Below, piece by piece: positions 8,919 through 17,212 of a stretch of 64,000 nt of DNA; the stretch's first letter is position 1, and the number at the start of each line of letters is the position of its first letter. Source of the DNA: Pseudochrobactrum asaccharolyticum (GTDB lineage: Bacteria > Pseudomonadota > Alphaproteobacteria > Rhizobiales > Rhizobiaceae). The stretch lies in the NCBI RefSeq assembly GCF_003314995.1, contig NZ_QNRH01000006.1, forward strand, positions 62,001 through 126,000. The letters run 5' to 3'. The notes under the pieces were generated by a model. The model did no database searches and was not told the origin of the DNA. It saw only the letters and a program-made list of their open reading frames with translations. The translations under genes and the position numbers were made by a program.

Positions 8919-11900
8919 TTGCCTATCCATAAAATTCTTGTCGCTAACCGCTCTGAAATTGCTATCCGCGTCTTCCGCGCTGCAAATGAGCTTGGCATGA
9001 AAACCGTGGCGATCTGGGCAGAGGAAGATAAACTCGCATTACATCGTTTTAAAGCGGATGAGAGTTATCAGGTCGGGCGCGGTCCCCATCTGCAGCGTGA
9101 TCTGGGGCCGATTGAAAGCTATCTCTCAATTGAGGAAGTGATCCGCGTCGCCAAGCTGTCCGGTGCCGATGCCATTCATCCGGGTTATGGTCTGCTCTCG
9201 GAAAGCCCTGAATTTGCCGATGCCTGTGCCGAGAACGGTATTATCTTTATTGGTCCGAAAGGCGACACAATGCGCCGCCTCGGCAATAAAGTGGCAGCAC
9301 GCAATCTCGCTGTTGAGGTTGGCGTGCCGGTGGTGCCTGCCAGTGATCCGCTGCCGGATGATATGGATGAGGTGCGCAAAATCGCCGATAGTATTGGCTA
9401 TCCTTTGATGCTTAAAGCGTCATGGGGTGGCGGCGGTCGCGGTATGCGCGCTATTCGCGAGGCCAAAGATTTAGCGCGCGAAGTGACTGAGGCCAAACGT
9501 GAAGCGAAGGCCGCCTTTGGCAAGGATGAAGTCTATCTCGAAAAACTCGTCGAAAAAGCACGCCATGTGGAAGTGCAAATTCTCGGTGATACTCATGGCA
9601 ATGCCGTGCATTTGTTTGAGCGGGATTGCTCTGTACAGCGCCGCAATCAGAAAGTGGTTGAGCGCGCACCGGCACCATATCTCAATGATGCACAGCGTCA
9701 GGAACTGGCCGATTATGCGCTGAAGATCGCCCGCGCTACTCAATATATCGGGGCGGGGACTGTTGAGTTCCTGATGGATGTTTCCTCGGGTAAGTTCTAC
9801 TTCATCGAGGTCAACCCGCGTATTCAAGTGGAGCATACGGTGACAGAAGAAGTCACCGGTATTGATATCGTCAAAGCGCAAATTCGTATTTTGGAAGGCG
9901 CTGCAATCGGCACGCCGGAATCCGGTGTGCCTGAGCAGAGCAAAATTGTGCTGCGTGGACATGCGCTGCAATGCCGTATCACCACGGAAGATCCGGAGCA
10001 GAACTTCATTCCGGATTACGGAAGGATTACCGCTTATCGCGGAGCAACCGGCTTTGGCATTCGTCTGGACGGTGGCACAGCCTATTCCGGTGCCTTCATC
10101 ACTCGCTATTATGACCCGTTGCTGGAGAAGGTAACAGCATGGGCATCGACACCGGAAGAAGTGATCCTGCGTATGCATCGTGCACTGCGCGAATTCCGTA
10201 TCCGTGGTGTATCGACCAATCTGACCTTTCTGGAAGCGATTATTACGCATCCGAAATTCCGCAGCAATGACTATACGACACGCTTTATTGACACAACGCC
10301 GGAACTGTTTGAGCATGTGAAACGGCAGGATCGTGCAACCAAGCTCCTGACCTATATTGCTGATGTGACTGTTAATGGTCATCCAGAAACCAAAGGACGT
10401 GCAATGCCCGCAGCCAATGCGGCAGCTCCGAAAGTGCCTTATGTACCAGACGGTGAAATTCAGAGCGGCACACGTCAGAAACTGGCAGAGCTCGGGCCAC
10501 AGAAATTTACGCAATGGATGCGTGAGCAAAAGCGGGTGCTGGTGACCGATACAACTATGCGGGACGGACATCAGTCACTGCTCGCCACACGTATGCGTAC
10601 CTATGATATTGCGCAAATTGCCGAAACCTATGCCCGTTTGCTGCCGAACTTGTTCTCGCTGGAATGCTGGGGCGGTGCGACCTTTGATGTGGCGATGCGC
10701 TTTCTCACCGAAGATCCGTGGGAGAGGTTGAGCAAGGTGCGTGATGGCGCGCCGAACCTGCTGTTGCAAATGCTGCTGCGCGGTGCCAATGGCGTGGGTT
10801 ATAAGAGCTATCCCGATAATGTGGTGACGCAATTTGTTCGTGAAGCTGCACGCGGCGGCATTGATCTGTTCCGCGTGTTTGACAGTCTCAACTGGGTTGA
10901 GAATATGCGCGTGTCGATGGATGCGGTGCTGAGCGAGGGCAAACTCTGCGAGGCGGCGATTTGCTATACCGGCGATCTGATGAATGCGGCGCGCTCGCAA
11001 TATGACCTCAATTACTATTTGAAACTGGCGCGTGAGGTGGAAAAAGCCGGCGCGCATATTATCGCCATTAAAGATATGGCAGGGCTTTTGAAGCCGCAGG
11101 CTGCCCGCACATTATTTACAGCTTTGCGGCAGGAAACCGATCTGCCGATCCATTTCCATACCCATGATACATCCGGTATTGCGGCGGCAACGGTGCTGGC
11201 GGCTGTGGAGAGCGGCGTCGATGCGGTGGATGCGGCAATGGATGCTTTGTCCGGTAATACCTCACAGCCATGTCTCGGCTCGATTGTCGAAGCGCTGGCG
11301 GGCAGTGAACGCGATCCGCAACTTGATCCGGCTTCGATCCGCCGGATTTCCTTCTATTGGGAAGCGGCACGCAATCAATATGCAGCCTTTGAAAGCGACC
11401 TGAAAGGCCCTGCCTCGGAGGTTTATCTGCATGAAATGCCGGGCGGTCAGTTCACCAATCTGAAAGAACAGGCACGTTCACTGGGGCTGGAAAGCCGCTG
11501 GCATGAGGTGGCACAGGCCTATGCCGATGTGAACCTGATGTTCGGCGATATTGTCAAAGTCACGCCGTCTTCCAAAGTAGTGGGTGATATGGCGCTGATG
11601 ATGGTCAGTCAGGATTTGACGACAGGCGATGTGACCAATCCGGCGAAGGATATTGCCTTTCCCGATTCCGTTGTCTCGATGATGCGCGGCGATCTTGGCC
11701 AGCCACCGGCAGGCTGGCCGAAAGATTTGCAGGCCAAAGTGCTGAAAGGCGAAAAGCCGTTCACAACCCGTCCGGGTGCGTTGTTGCAACCGGCTGATCT
11801 TACAGTAGAGCGCAAAGAGCTTGAAGCTAAGCTGGAGCGTAAAGTCAGTGATCAGGAGTTCGCATCCTATCTGATGTATCCGAAAGTCTTCACTGATTTT

Positions 11901-12377
11901 GCCGGTGCGCAAACCCTTTATGGGCCGACAAGCGTGCTGCCGACGCCGGTTTATTTCTACGGATTGGCACAGGAGCAGGAGGTCTTTGTTGAGATTGAGC
12001 GCGGCAAGACGTTGGTTATCCGCAATCAGGCTTTGGGCGATGTTGATGATCAGGGCATGGTCACGGTGTTCTTTGAGCTGAATGGTCAGCCGCGCCGTAT
12101 CAAAGTGCCGGATCGCACACGCGGTGCCGGTAAAGGGGCAAAGCGTAAAGTGGAGCTGAACAATGAAGCACATATCGGTGCGCCGATGCCTGGCATTGTT
12201 TCAACTGTTGCGGTTGTCAGCGGGCAGAGCGTGAAGGCTGGCGATGTATTGCTTTCCATTGAAGCTATGAAGATGGAGACAGCAATCCATGCCGAGCGCG
12301 ATGGCGTGCTGGCAGAGGTGCTGGTGCGTGCCGGTGATCAGATTGATGCGAAAGACCTGCTGATTATCTACGCATAG
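8919..12377 (+). CDS. pyc: Pyruvate carboxylase
   Basis: A 1152-residue single-chain biotin enzyme that carboxylates pyruvate to oxaloacetate with ATP and bicarbonate, replenishing the TCA cycle. Order of domains: biotin carboxylase (about 1-450, KILVANRSEIAIRVFRAANELG, ATP-grasp loop GGGGRGMR, FIEVNPRIQVEHTVTEE), carboxyltransferase (about 530-810, DTTMRDGHQSLLATRMRTYD, HFHTHDTSG), conserved PC region, and a C-terminal biotinyl domain with the EAMKME motif, the modified Lys being about 1118. The length is full. Translation starts at a TTG (8919) eight bases after GAGGGA; there is no nearby ATG, and the product begins MPIHKILVANRSE, as the family does. It stands alone between the liv and dct loci. 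Confidence 0.97.
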   Translation: MPIHKILVANRSEIAIRVFRAANELGMKTVAIWAEEDKLALHRFKADESYQVGRGPHLQRDLGPIESYLSIEEVIRVAKLSGADAIHPGYGLLSESPEFADACAENGIIFIGPKGDTMRRLGNKVAARNLAVEVGVPVVPASDPLPDDMDEVRKIADSIGYPLMLKASWGGGGRGMRAIREAKDLAREVTEAKREAKAAFGKDEVYLEKLVEKARHVEVQILGDTHGNAVHLFERDCSVQRRNQKVVERAPAPYLNDAQRQELADYALKIARATQYIGAGTVEFLMDVSSGKFYFIEVNPRIQVEHTVTEEVTGIDIVKAQIRILEGAAIGTPESGVPEQSKIVLRGHALQCRITTEDPEQNFIPDYGRITAYRGATGFGIRLDGGTAYSGAFITRYYDPLLEKVTAWASTPEEVILRMHRALREFRIRGVSTNLTFLEAIITHPKFRSNDYTTRFIDTTPELFEHVKRQDRATKLLTYIADVTVNGHPETKGRAMPAANAAAPKVPYVPDGEIQSGTRQKLAELGPQKFTQWMREQKRVLVTDTTMRDGHQSLLATRMRTYDIAQIAETYARLLPNLFSLECWGGATFDVAMRFLTEDPWERLSKVRDGAPNLLLQMLLRGANGVGYKSYPDNVVTQFVREAARGGIDLFRVFDSLNWVENMRVSMDAVLSEGKLCEAAICYTGDLMNAARSQYDLNYYLKLAREVEKAGAHIIAIKDMAGLLKPQAARTLFTALRQETDLPIHFHTHDTSGIAAATVLAAVESGVDAVDAAMDALSGNTSQPCLGSIVEALAGSERDPQLDPASIRRISFYWEAARNQYAAFESDLKGPASEVYLHEMPGGQFTNLKEQARSLGLESRWHEVAQAYADVNLMFGDIVKVTPSSKVVGDMALMMVSQDLTTGDVTNPAKDIAFPDSVVSMMRGDLGQPPAGWPKDLQAKVLKGEKPFTTRPGALLQPADLTVERKELEAKLERKVSDQEFASYLMYPKVFTDFAGAQTLYGPTSVLPTPVYFYGLAQEQEVFVEIERGKTLVIRNQALGDVDDQGMVTVFFELNGQPRRIKVPDRTRGAGKGAKRKVELNNEAHIGAPMPGIVSTVAVVSGQSVKAGDVLLSIEAMKMETAIHAERDGVLAEVLVRAGDQIDAKDLLIIYA

Positions 12378-12385
12378 ATTTCAGA

Positions 12386-12513
12386 GCGGCAGAGCATTTA
12401 GAGCGCGTTTCGATCTGATTGAATCAGATCGGCGCTCTAACACTCTGATTTGACGCGCATCTTGTCCGAAAACCGTTTCACACTTTTCGGGATGCGCTCT
12501 AAACTCTGCCGCT
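12386..12513. repeat. RIME-like palindromic intergenic repeat
   Basis: An outer inverted repeat, AGCGGCAGAG (12386-12395) with CTCTGCCGCT (12504-12513), encloses two hairpins: TTAGAGCG...CGCTCTAA with a core CGATCTGATT/AATCAGATCG (about 12399-12440), and GCGCATCTTGTCCGAAAA...CTTTTCGGGATGCGC (about 12455-12496). The second half, with its TCCGAAAACCG and CACTTTTCGGGATGCGC words, matches what I recall of the RIME family of intergenic repeats in Rhizobiales. It separates convergent pyc and dctR and could act as a bidirectional terminator. Confidence 0.7.
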
Positions 12514-13113
12514 TTAATTCTGCTCTGTGAAGCTGATCAGGCGTGCCAGTTCAACGGCATTACGAGCATCCATTTTTTCCATAATATGGGCGCGATGCAC
12601 TTCAATTGTGCGCACTGTAATATCCAGCTTGTCAGCAATCTGTTTGTTGAGCAGCCCTTCTAAGATCATCGACAGCACTTCATTCTCACGCGGGGAAAGC
12701 TGTGCGCGCTTGCGCCGTAATTCGTCACGCTGACGGTCGGAGGCTGCACGTTCTTTGGCTTTGTGCAGGGCATCCAAGACACGATCGACCAGATTATTGT
12801 CGTTGAACGGCTTTTCGAGAAAATCCGCAGCCCCCTGTTTTAGGCATTCTACGGCGAGCGGAATATCTCCGTGACCGGTAAGAAAAATCACCGGCTGCCG
12901 GGCTTGCAGGCTGATCAGCCGGTCAAAAACCTCAAGGCCGGACATGCCGTCCATCCGCATATCCAGAAGGATGCAGCCTTGTAAATCCGGCGTCCAGTCT
13001 TTCAGGAAATCCTCACCGGACGGCCATGTAACAACGCCCACACCGCGCGAGCGAAACAGCCATGACAGGCTGTCGCGGATTGCCTCATCATCATCAACAA
13101 TATGAACGGTCAT
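12514..13113 (-). CDS. dctR: C4-dicarboxylate response regulator DctR (receiver plus LuxR-type HTH)
   Basis: A 199-residue response regulator of the FixJ/NarL type. The receiver domain (1-120) has the acidic pocket DDD at 7-9, the phosphoryl-accepting Asp51 in CILLDMRMDGM, and the conserved Thr and Lys in FLTGHGD and LEKPF. The C-terminal LuxR HTH (about 135-199) reads LSPRENEVLSMILEGLLNKQIADKL. The ATG at 13113 overlaps the stop codon of the sensor gene (ATGA) and follows AGGAAA, which decides it over a start further upstream. With the kinase next to it and the TRAP transporter across the divergent region, it most likely activates dctPQM in response to C4-dicarboxylates, as in Rhodobacter capsulatus. 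Confidence 0.88.
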   Translation of the reverse strand: MTVHIVDDDEAIRDSLSWLFRSRGVGVVTWPSGEDFLKDWTPDLQGCILLDMRMDGMSGLEVFDRLISLQARQPVIFLTGHGDIPLAVECLKQGAADFLEKPFNDNNLVDRVLDALHKAKERAASDRQRDELRRKRAQLSPRENEVLSMILEGLLNKQIADKLDITVRTIEVHRAHIMEKMDARNAVELARLISFTEQN

Positions 13114-15110
13114 GATCGTGTTTCCTGAGATATCAGCGGCAGGGAAAGGCAAAAACTTGCGCCTTGTTTGTCCGGTGTTGCCAGTAACCAGAGACGGCCT
13201 TTATGGGATTCGAGAATAGAGCGGCAGATCGGCAATCCCATGCCCATCCCTTCGGATTTTGAGGAAATGAAAGGCGTGAAAATCTCATTCTCCATGCCTT
13301 CAGGAATACCATGCCCGTGATCAGTGATAGTGACAACGGCCTCATTGTGGCTGGCTTCAAGCACAATATGCAAGACCTGCCGGTTACGGGGCAGTCCTGC
13401 CGCGGCCTCACGGGCATTGCGCATCAGATTGAGCAAAACCTGCTGGATCAGCACGGCATCGGCACGTACCGGCACCGGTGCATCCGGCAGTTTCATATCA
13501 ATGCGCCCGCCGCCTCTGGTCATATCCGTACTGATAAAGCTGGTGGCATCCTGCAGGATTTTGCGCAGATCACGGTGTTCCGGTGTGACTGAGCGTTTGC
13601 GCACAAAATCATGGACACGATGCACAATCGTACCGGCACGCTGTGCCTGATCGGAGAGTTTCTGCAGGGCGTTGGTCAGATCTTCCGGCTGCACAGTGCC
13701 GGATTTCAGCAGGTTGAGGCTACCGGTGGCATAGCTGGTAATTGCGGCCAGCGGCTGGTTCAGTTCATGCGCCAGCGTCGAGGCCATTTCGCCCATGGTA
13801 ATCAGGCGGGCATTGTGCTGGAGTTTCTCCGCCTCGGTTTGGCGGGCTTCATCCAATCTTTTGCGCTCGGTCACATCAACGAGCGACCCCATCCAGCCGA
13901 TATGAATACCATCTGCATCAATCAGCGGTGCTTCATAGACCTGAATATCAATCAGTTTGCCGTCAGGGCGTATAAACCGTGTTTCAAATTCATGAGGGGC
14001 AATACCGGTGCTGCGCATATCATTCTGGCGCTGAATGCCTTCCGAGATAATTTCCGGCGCCCAGTAGGGATGCGGGGGCATCATGCCGATCAGCTGTTTT
14101 TCGTCATAACCGACCATGCGGCAGAATTCAGGATTCACATAGATGATCCGGCCGTTACGGTCACGGGCACGCATGCCGATGGTCAGGGAGTTTTCCATCG
14201 CCTGCCGGAATGCATATTCGGTGCGCAGCGCATGTTCTGCTGCGGCTCTGCGCCGGTTCTGGCGATAGGCCATCCAGAGATTGATAATCACCAGAATGGT
14301 CAGGCCGATAATCGCCGCAGAGATCACGATCGGGCCGATGGCCGGTCGGCTCTGATAAGGGGTAACGGTAATATACGTCCCGTTAAGCGGCGGGTCGAAG
14401 GAGATCGTATGCCGAGCCTGATCATTGGTCGGCATGATACTCGATTTGGAAATCAGCGGATCGCCGCCGGAATCCGTAAGCGATACCTGATATTTTCCGG
14501 CGACCCACCACGGCACATTGCGCGACAGCAACCTGTCCAGCGAGATAATCACCCAGAGCGTACCGGCAGAGCGGTTATTATTATAGACTGGTGCCACCAT
14601 ATCAACGACCCAGCCTTCGCTGGTATGGCGCGGCGGTGAGTAAACCGGCTTACCGAATAACCGGCTGTGCTCCGCCAGTGACGGTTTATAATCGGCAATA
14701 ACATTAAGTCCGGGCGGTGCGCTTTCCAGCAGATTGCCATCCGGCGCAAACCAGCTGATATCAATCAGCTCGGGGTGGATCGCAATCAGATGCTGGGCTT
14801 TGGTGCGCAGATTATCTGTTTGCTGTGCATCGCGTTCAATATCGACGCCGAGATCACGCAATTCGGTTTCAAATGTCTGCAACTGAAAGCGCAGATATTG
14901 CTCAACCCATAAAGCGTCGGTTGTCAGTTTTTTCTCAGTTTCAGACTGGTTGTCACGCGAGGTCATCCAGATCAGCGCAACGATCAGGGTCACAATCAGC
15001 AGTATCGCGAGCAGGGGAATAATCAACGTATAATCACGCACAGCTATACGAAAGCCTGACCGGCTTTTGCGGCTGTCTTGCGGATTTTTTACTGCGCGCT
15101 GAAATCTCAT
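13110..15110 (-). CDS. dctS: C4-dicarboxylate sensor histidine kinase DctS
   Basis: A 666-residue membrane sensor kinase. Two membrane segments (about 30-50 and 258-282) bracket a 200-residue periplasmic sensing domain; a PAS domain follows (about 300-418, GRIIYVNPEFCRMVGYDEKQL with a PAC-like RPDGKLIDIQ), then the HisKA domain with His448 in MASTLAHELNQPLAAI, and the ATPase domain with N box LLNLMRNAREAA and G boxes DHGHGIPEGM and GMGMGLPICRSI. This is the architecture of the DctS/FixL group. It is cotranscribed with dctR (4-base overlap) and divergent from dctP, so C4-dicarboxylates are the probable signal; direct ligand evidence is not visible. Confidence 0.88.
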   Translation of the reverse strand: MRFQRAVKNPQDSRKSRSGFRIAVRDYTLIIPLLAILLIVTLIVALIWMTSRDNQSETEKKLTTDALWVEQYLRFQLQTFETELRDLGVDIERDAQQTDNLRTKAQHLIAIHPELIDISWFAPDGNLLESAPPGLNVIADYKPSLAEHSRLFGKPVYSPPRHTSEGWVVDMVAPVYNNNRSAGTLWVIISLDRLLSRNVPWWVAGKYQVSLTDSGGDPLISKSSIMPTNDQARHTISFDPPLNGTYITVTPYQSRPAIGPIVISAAIIGLTILVIINLWMAYRQNRRRAAAEHALRTEYAFRQAMENSLTIGMRARDRNGRIIYVNPEFCRMVGYDEKQLIGMMPPHPYWAPEIISEGIQRQNDMRSTGIAPHEFETRFIRPDGKLIDIQVYEAPLIDADGIHIGWMGSLVDVTERKRLDEARQTEAEKLQHNARLITMGEMASTLAHELNQPLAAITSYATGSLNLLKSGTVQPEDLTNALQKLSDQAQRAGTIVHRVHDFVRKRSVTPEHRDLRKILQDATSFISTDMTRGGGRIDMKLPDAPVPVRADAVLIQQVLLNLMRNAREAAAGLPRNRQVLHIVLEASHNEAVVTITDHGHGIPEGMENEIFTPFISSKSEGMGMGLPICRSILESHKGRLWLLATPDKQGASFCLSLPLISQETRS

Positions 15111-15128
15111 GTGATCGTTTGAGTATCC

Positions 15129-15228
15129 TTATACCAAAACCGTATGAGTGTGACTCATGGGGTTTTGGTTAAGCCCGAGTGGCGATTGAACTTTTTCAAG
15201 GCGTGATGCGTTAGCACCTTGGTATTAA
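15129..15228. repeat. 100-bp palindromic repeat, Bru-RS-like
   Basis: Outer ends ATACCAA (15131-15137) and TTGGTAT (15219-15225) are complementary. Within them lies a strong hairpin: ACCAAAACC (15133-15141) with GGTTTTGGT (15161-15169), and inside that ATGAGT/ACTCAT (15144-15149, 15153-15158). The rest contains TTGAA/TTCAA and an imperfect AAGGCGTG/GCACCTT pairing. Size and internal symmetry resemble the 103-105-bp Bru-RS elements of Brucella; identity with them is from memory and not verified. It lies in the dctS-dctP divergent region, close to the dctS start. Confidence 0.5.
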
Positions 15229-15266
15229 TGATATTTATAAGCATAACCAGTTTTATGCATTTATGC

Positions 15267-15311
15267 CTGTGGTAAACCACAATAGAAATACTGTGGGTTT
15301 CCACAATAGAA
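15267..15311. promoter_or_regulatory. Twin TGTGG-N4-CCACA operator-like repeats upstream of dctP
   Basis: Two nearly identical 21-bp sequences start 24 bp apart, at 15267 and 15291. Each has the dyad TGTGG-N4-CCACA followed by ATAGAA; they differ only in the spacer bases. They lie about 80-125 bp before the dctP start, in the divergent region shared with dctS. The likeliest reading is a pair of binding sites for the response regulator DctR. No experimental motif is available to me for comparison. Confidence 0.6.
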
Positions 15312-15392
15312 TTACGGCTCCACTCCTTTTAAGGATTTTATCTGGATTTTTACTCCGTGGGGGAGTTTATGCAGGCTTGGGAGGGCCGCTCA

Positions 15393-16391
15393 ATGAAATT
15401 TCTGACAACTGCCGGTCTTGCTGCAATGCTCGCATTTGGTGTGAGCTCAACCGCGCTTGCGCAGGCTATAACCATTAAATTCAGTCATGTTGTGGCACCG
15501 GATACACCAAAGGGCAAAGGCGCAGAGAAGTTCAAGGAACTGGCTGAAGCCTATACTGAAGGTAAAGTGAAGGTTGAGGTCTATCCGAACTCCCAGCTTT
15601 ACAAAGATAAAGAAGAGCTGGAAGCCTTGCAGCTTGGTGCCGTGCAGATGCTGGCACCGTCACTGGCAAAATTCGGCCCGCTCGGTGTGCGTGAATTTGA
15701 AGTGTTCGATCTGCCTTTCATCATGAAAGACTATGATGATCTGCGCAAAATCACTGATGGTCCGGTTGGTCGTGCGCTCCTCGACAAACTGGATGCCAAA
15801 GGAATTATCGGTCTTGCCTATTGGGATAACGGCTTCAAAGTGATGTCGGCAAACAGCCCTATGCATGTACCGGATGATTTTCTTGGTCTTAAAATGCGTA
15901 TTCAGTCTTCCAAAATTCTGGAAGCGCAGATGAAAGCGCTGGGGGCAGTGCCACAGGTTCTGGCCTTCTCTGAAGTGTATCAGGCTTTGCAGACCGGTGT
16001 TGTTGATGGCACAGAAAACCCGCCATCCAATATGTATACCCAGAAAATGCATGAAGTGCAGAAACATGCCACGGTCTCGAACCATGGCTATCTGGGCTAT
16101 GCGGTGATCGTCAATAAAGCCTTCTGGGAAGGTCTGCCGGAAGATGTGCGTGGTCAGCTTGATAAAGCGATGGCGGAATCAACCGCCTATGCCAACGAAA
16201 TTGCCCAGAAAGAGAATGACGATTCACTGGCTGCGATGAAAGCGGCAGGGACAACGACATTCTACGATCTGACACCGGAAGAACGTGCAGAATGGGTTGA
16301 GGCACTCAAGCCTGTTCATACGGAAATGGCTGACCGTGTGGGCGCAGACCTGATCAAACAGGTTTATGAAGCCGTCGGAATGAAAGACTAA
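15393..16391 (+). CDS. dctP: TRAP transporter C4-dicarboxylate-binding protein DctP
   Basis: A 332-residue periplasmic solute-binding protein with a signal peptide (MKFLTTAGLAAMLAFGVSSTALA). Family features: TIKFSHVVAPDTPKGKGAEKFKEL at the mature start, EVYPNSQLYKDKEEL, the conserved binding Arg in GLKMRIQSSKI, and ALQTGVVDGTENPPSNMYTQKM. It captures malate, succinate or fumarate for the DctQM membrane unit. The ATG at 15393 follows GGGAGGG; an in-frame GTG at 15357 would place 12 extra residues before the signal peptide. Two hairpins follow its stop codon before dctQ, consistent with higher expression of the binding protein. Confidence 0.95.
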   Translation: MKFLTTAGLAAMLAFGVSSTALAQAITIKFSHVVAPDTPKGKGAEKFKELAEAYTEGKVKVEVYPNSQLYKDKEELEALQLGAVQMLAPSLAKFGPLGVREFEVFDLPFIMKDYDDLRKITDGPVGRALLDKLDAKGIIGLAYWDNGFKVMSANSPMHVPDDFLGLKMRIQSSKILEAQMKALGAVPQVLAFSEVYQALQTGVVDGTENPPSNMYTQKMHEVQKHATVSNHGYLGYAVIVNKAFWEGLPEDVRGQLDKAMAESTAYANEIAQKENDDSLAAMKAAGTTTFYDLTPEERAEWVEALKPVHTEMADRVGADLIKQVYEAVGMKD

Positions 16392-16404
16392 TCCTTTCAG
16401 GATT

Positions 16405-16469
16405 CCGCTGCAAAGTCCCCCTTTGTTGCAGCGGGCTTGCCTGCCCTGATGTTGGTGCTCAGGGCAGGC
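16405..16469 (+). other. Two hairpins between dctP and dctQ
   Basis: CCGCTGCAA (16405-16413) pairs with TTGCAGCGG (16426-16434), and GCCTGCCCTGA (16439-16449) with TCAGGGCAGGC (16459-16469). There is no T-run after the second. Such structures after a binding-protein gene usually stabilise its mRNA or attenuate read-through into the membrane-component genes; that role is inferred. Confidence 0.6.
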
Positions 16470-16597
16470 ACATATTCCGCTTTATCTTTTTCTTCACTGT
16501 TGCGCGCATTGCCTGTCTTTGCGAGGGATGTTTTGTGCGCAAATTTTGACTAACAAAAGCACCATGAAACGGTGCTGTCTCATCTGAGGAGCATCCC

Positions 16598-17212
16598 ATG
16601 GTGTTGCGTATCCTCGACCGCTTCGAAGAAATATTGCTGTCTTTTTTGATTGCATCAGCCGTTGTGCTGATCTTTGTGGCGGTTGCTCACCGTTATTCTA
16701 TTGGCGTTGCCGCAGATTTCTTGTCATGGGCGCGCGCTAATAATTATCCTGAACTGCAGGCCTATGCCCGCAGTTTTTATCGCTGGCTGGCATCCATCAA
16801 TCTGACCTGGGCGCAGGAAGCCTGTATCTATCTGTTTGTCTGGATGGCGAAATTCGGTGCTGCTTACGGCGTGCGCATCGGCATCCATGTCGGCGTGGAT
16901 GTACTGGTTGAACGCATGTCACCGAGAAATCAGCGCCTGATGATTATCATCGCCTTTCTGGCCTGTATTTTATTCACGGCAATTGTTGCGTGGATCGGCG
17001 CGGATTTCGTCTGGCATATTTCCAAAACCGGCCAGATTTCCGCTGATCTCGAAATGCCGATGTGGATTGTCTATCTGGCGGTTCCGCTTGGTTCGGCGCT
17101 GATGTGCTTCCGCTTTGTACAGGCAATGTGGCTCTATCTGACAACCGGTACAATCGTTCACCATGATCACGGTCATGTGGATGGTATGGAAGAAGCGGAG
17201 GAATTCCGATGA
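16598..17212 (+). CDS. dctQ: TRAP transporter small membrane subunit DctQ
   Basis: A 204-residue membrane protein with four predicted helices, the small subunit of the TRAP C4-dicarboxylate transporter. Diagnostic stretches are LTWAQEACIYLFVWMAKFGAAYGVRIGIHVGVDVL and IWIV-like MPMWIVYLAVPLGSALM. The ATG at 16598 follows GAGGAGC. A histidine-rich tail (HHDHGHVDGMEE) ends the protein. Its stop overlaps the dctM start by four bases (ATGA at 17209), so DctQ and DctM are probably made in equal amounts. Confidence 0.93.
   Translation: MVLRILDRFEEILLSFLIASAVVLIFVAVAHRYSIGVAADFLSWARANNYPELQAYARSFYRWLASINLTWAQEACIYLFVWMAKFGAAYGVRIGIHVGVDVLVERMSPRNQRLMIIIAFLACILFTAIVAWIGADFVWHISKTGQISADLEMPMWIVYLAVPLGSALMCFRFVQAMWLYLTTGTIVHHDHGHVDGMEEAEEFR

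Noticed and set aside
9471-10571. 366-codon minus-strand frame inside pyc
   Set aside because: Opposite the biotin carboxylase domain; no family resemblance and an implausible Cys/His-rich composition.
13611-14639. 342-codon plus-strand frame opposite dctS
   Set aside because: Mirror frame of the kinase gene; Gly/Arg/His-rich with no domain.
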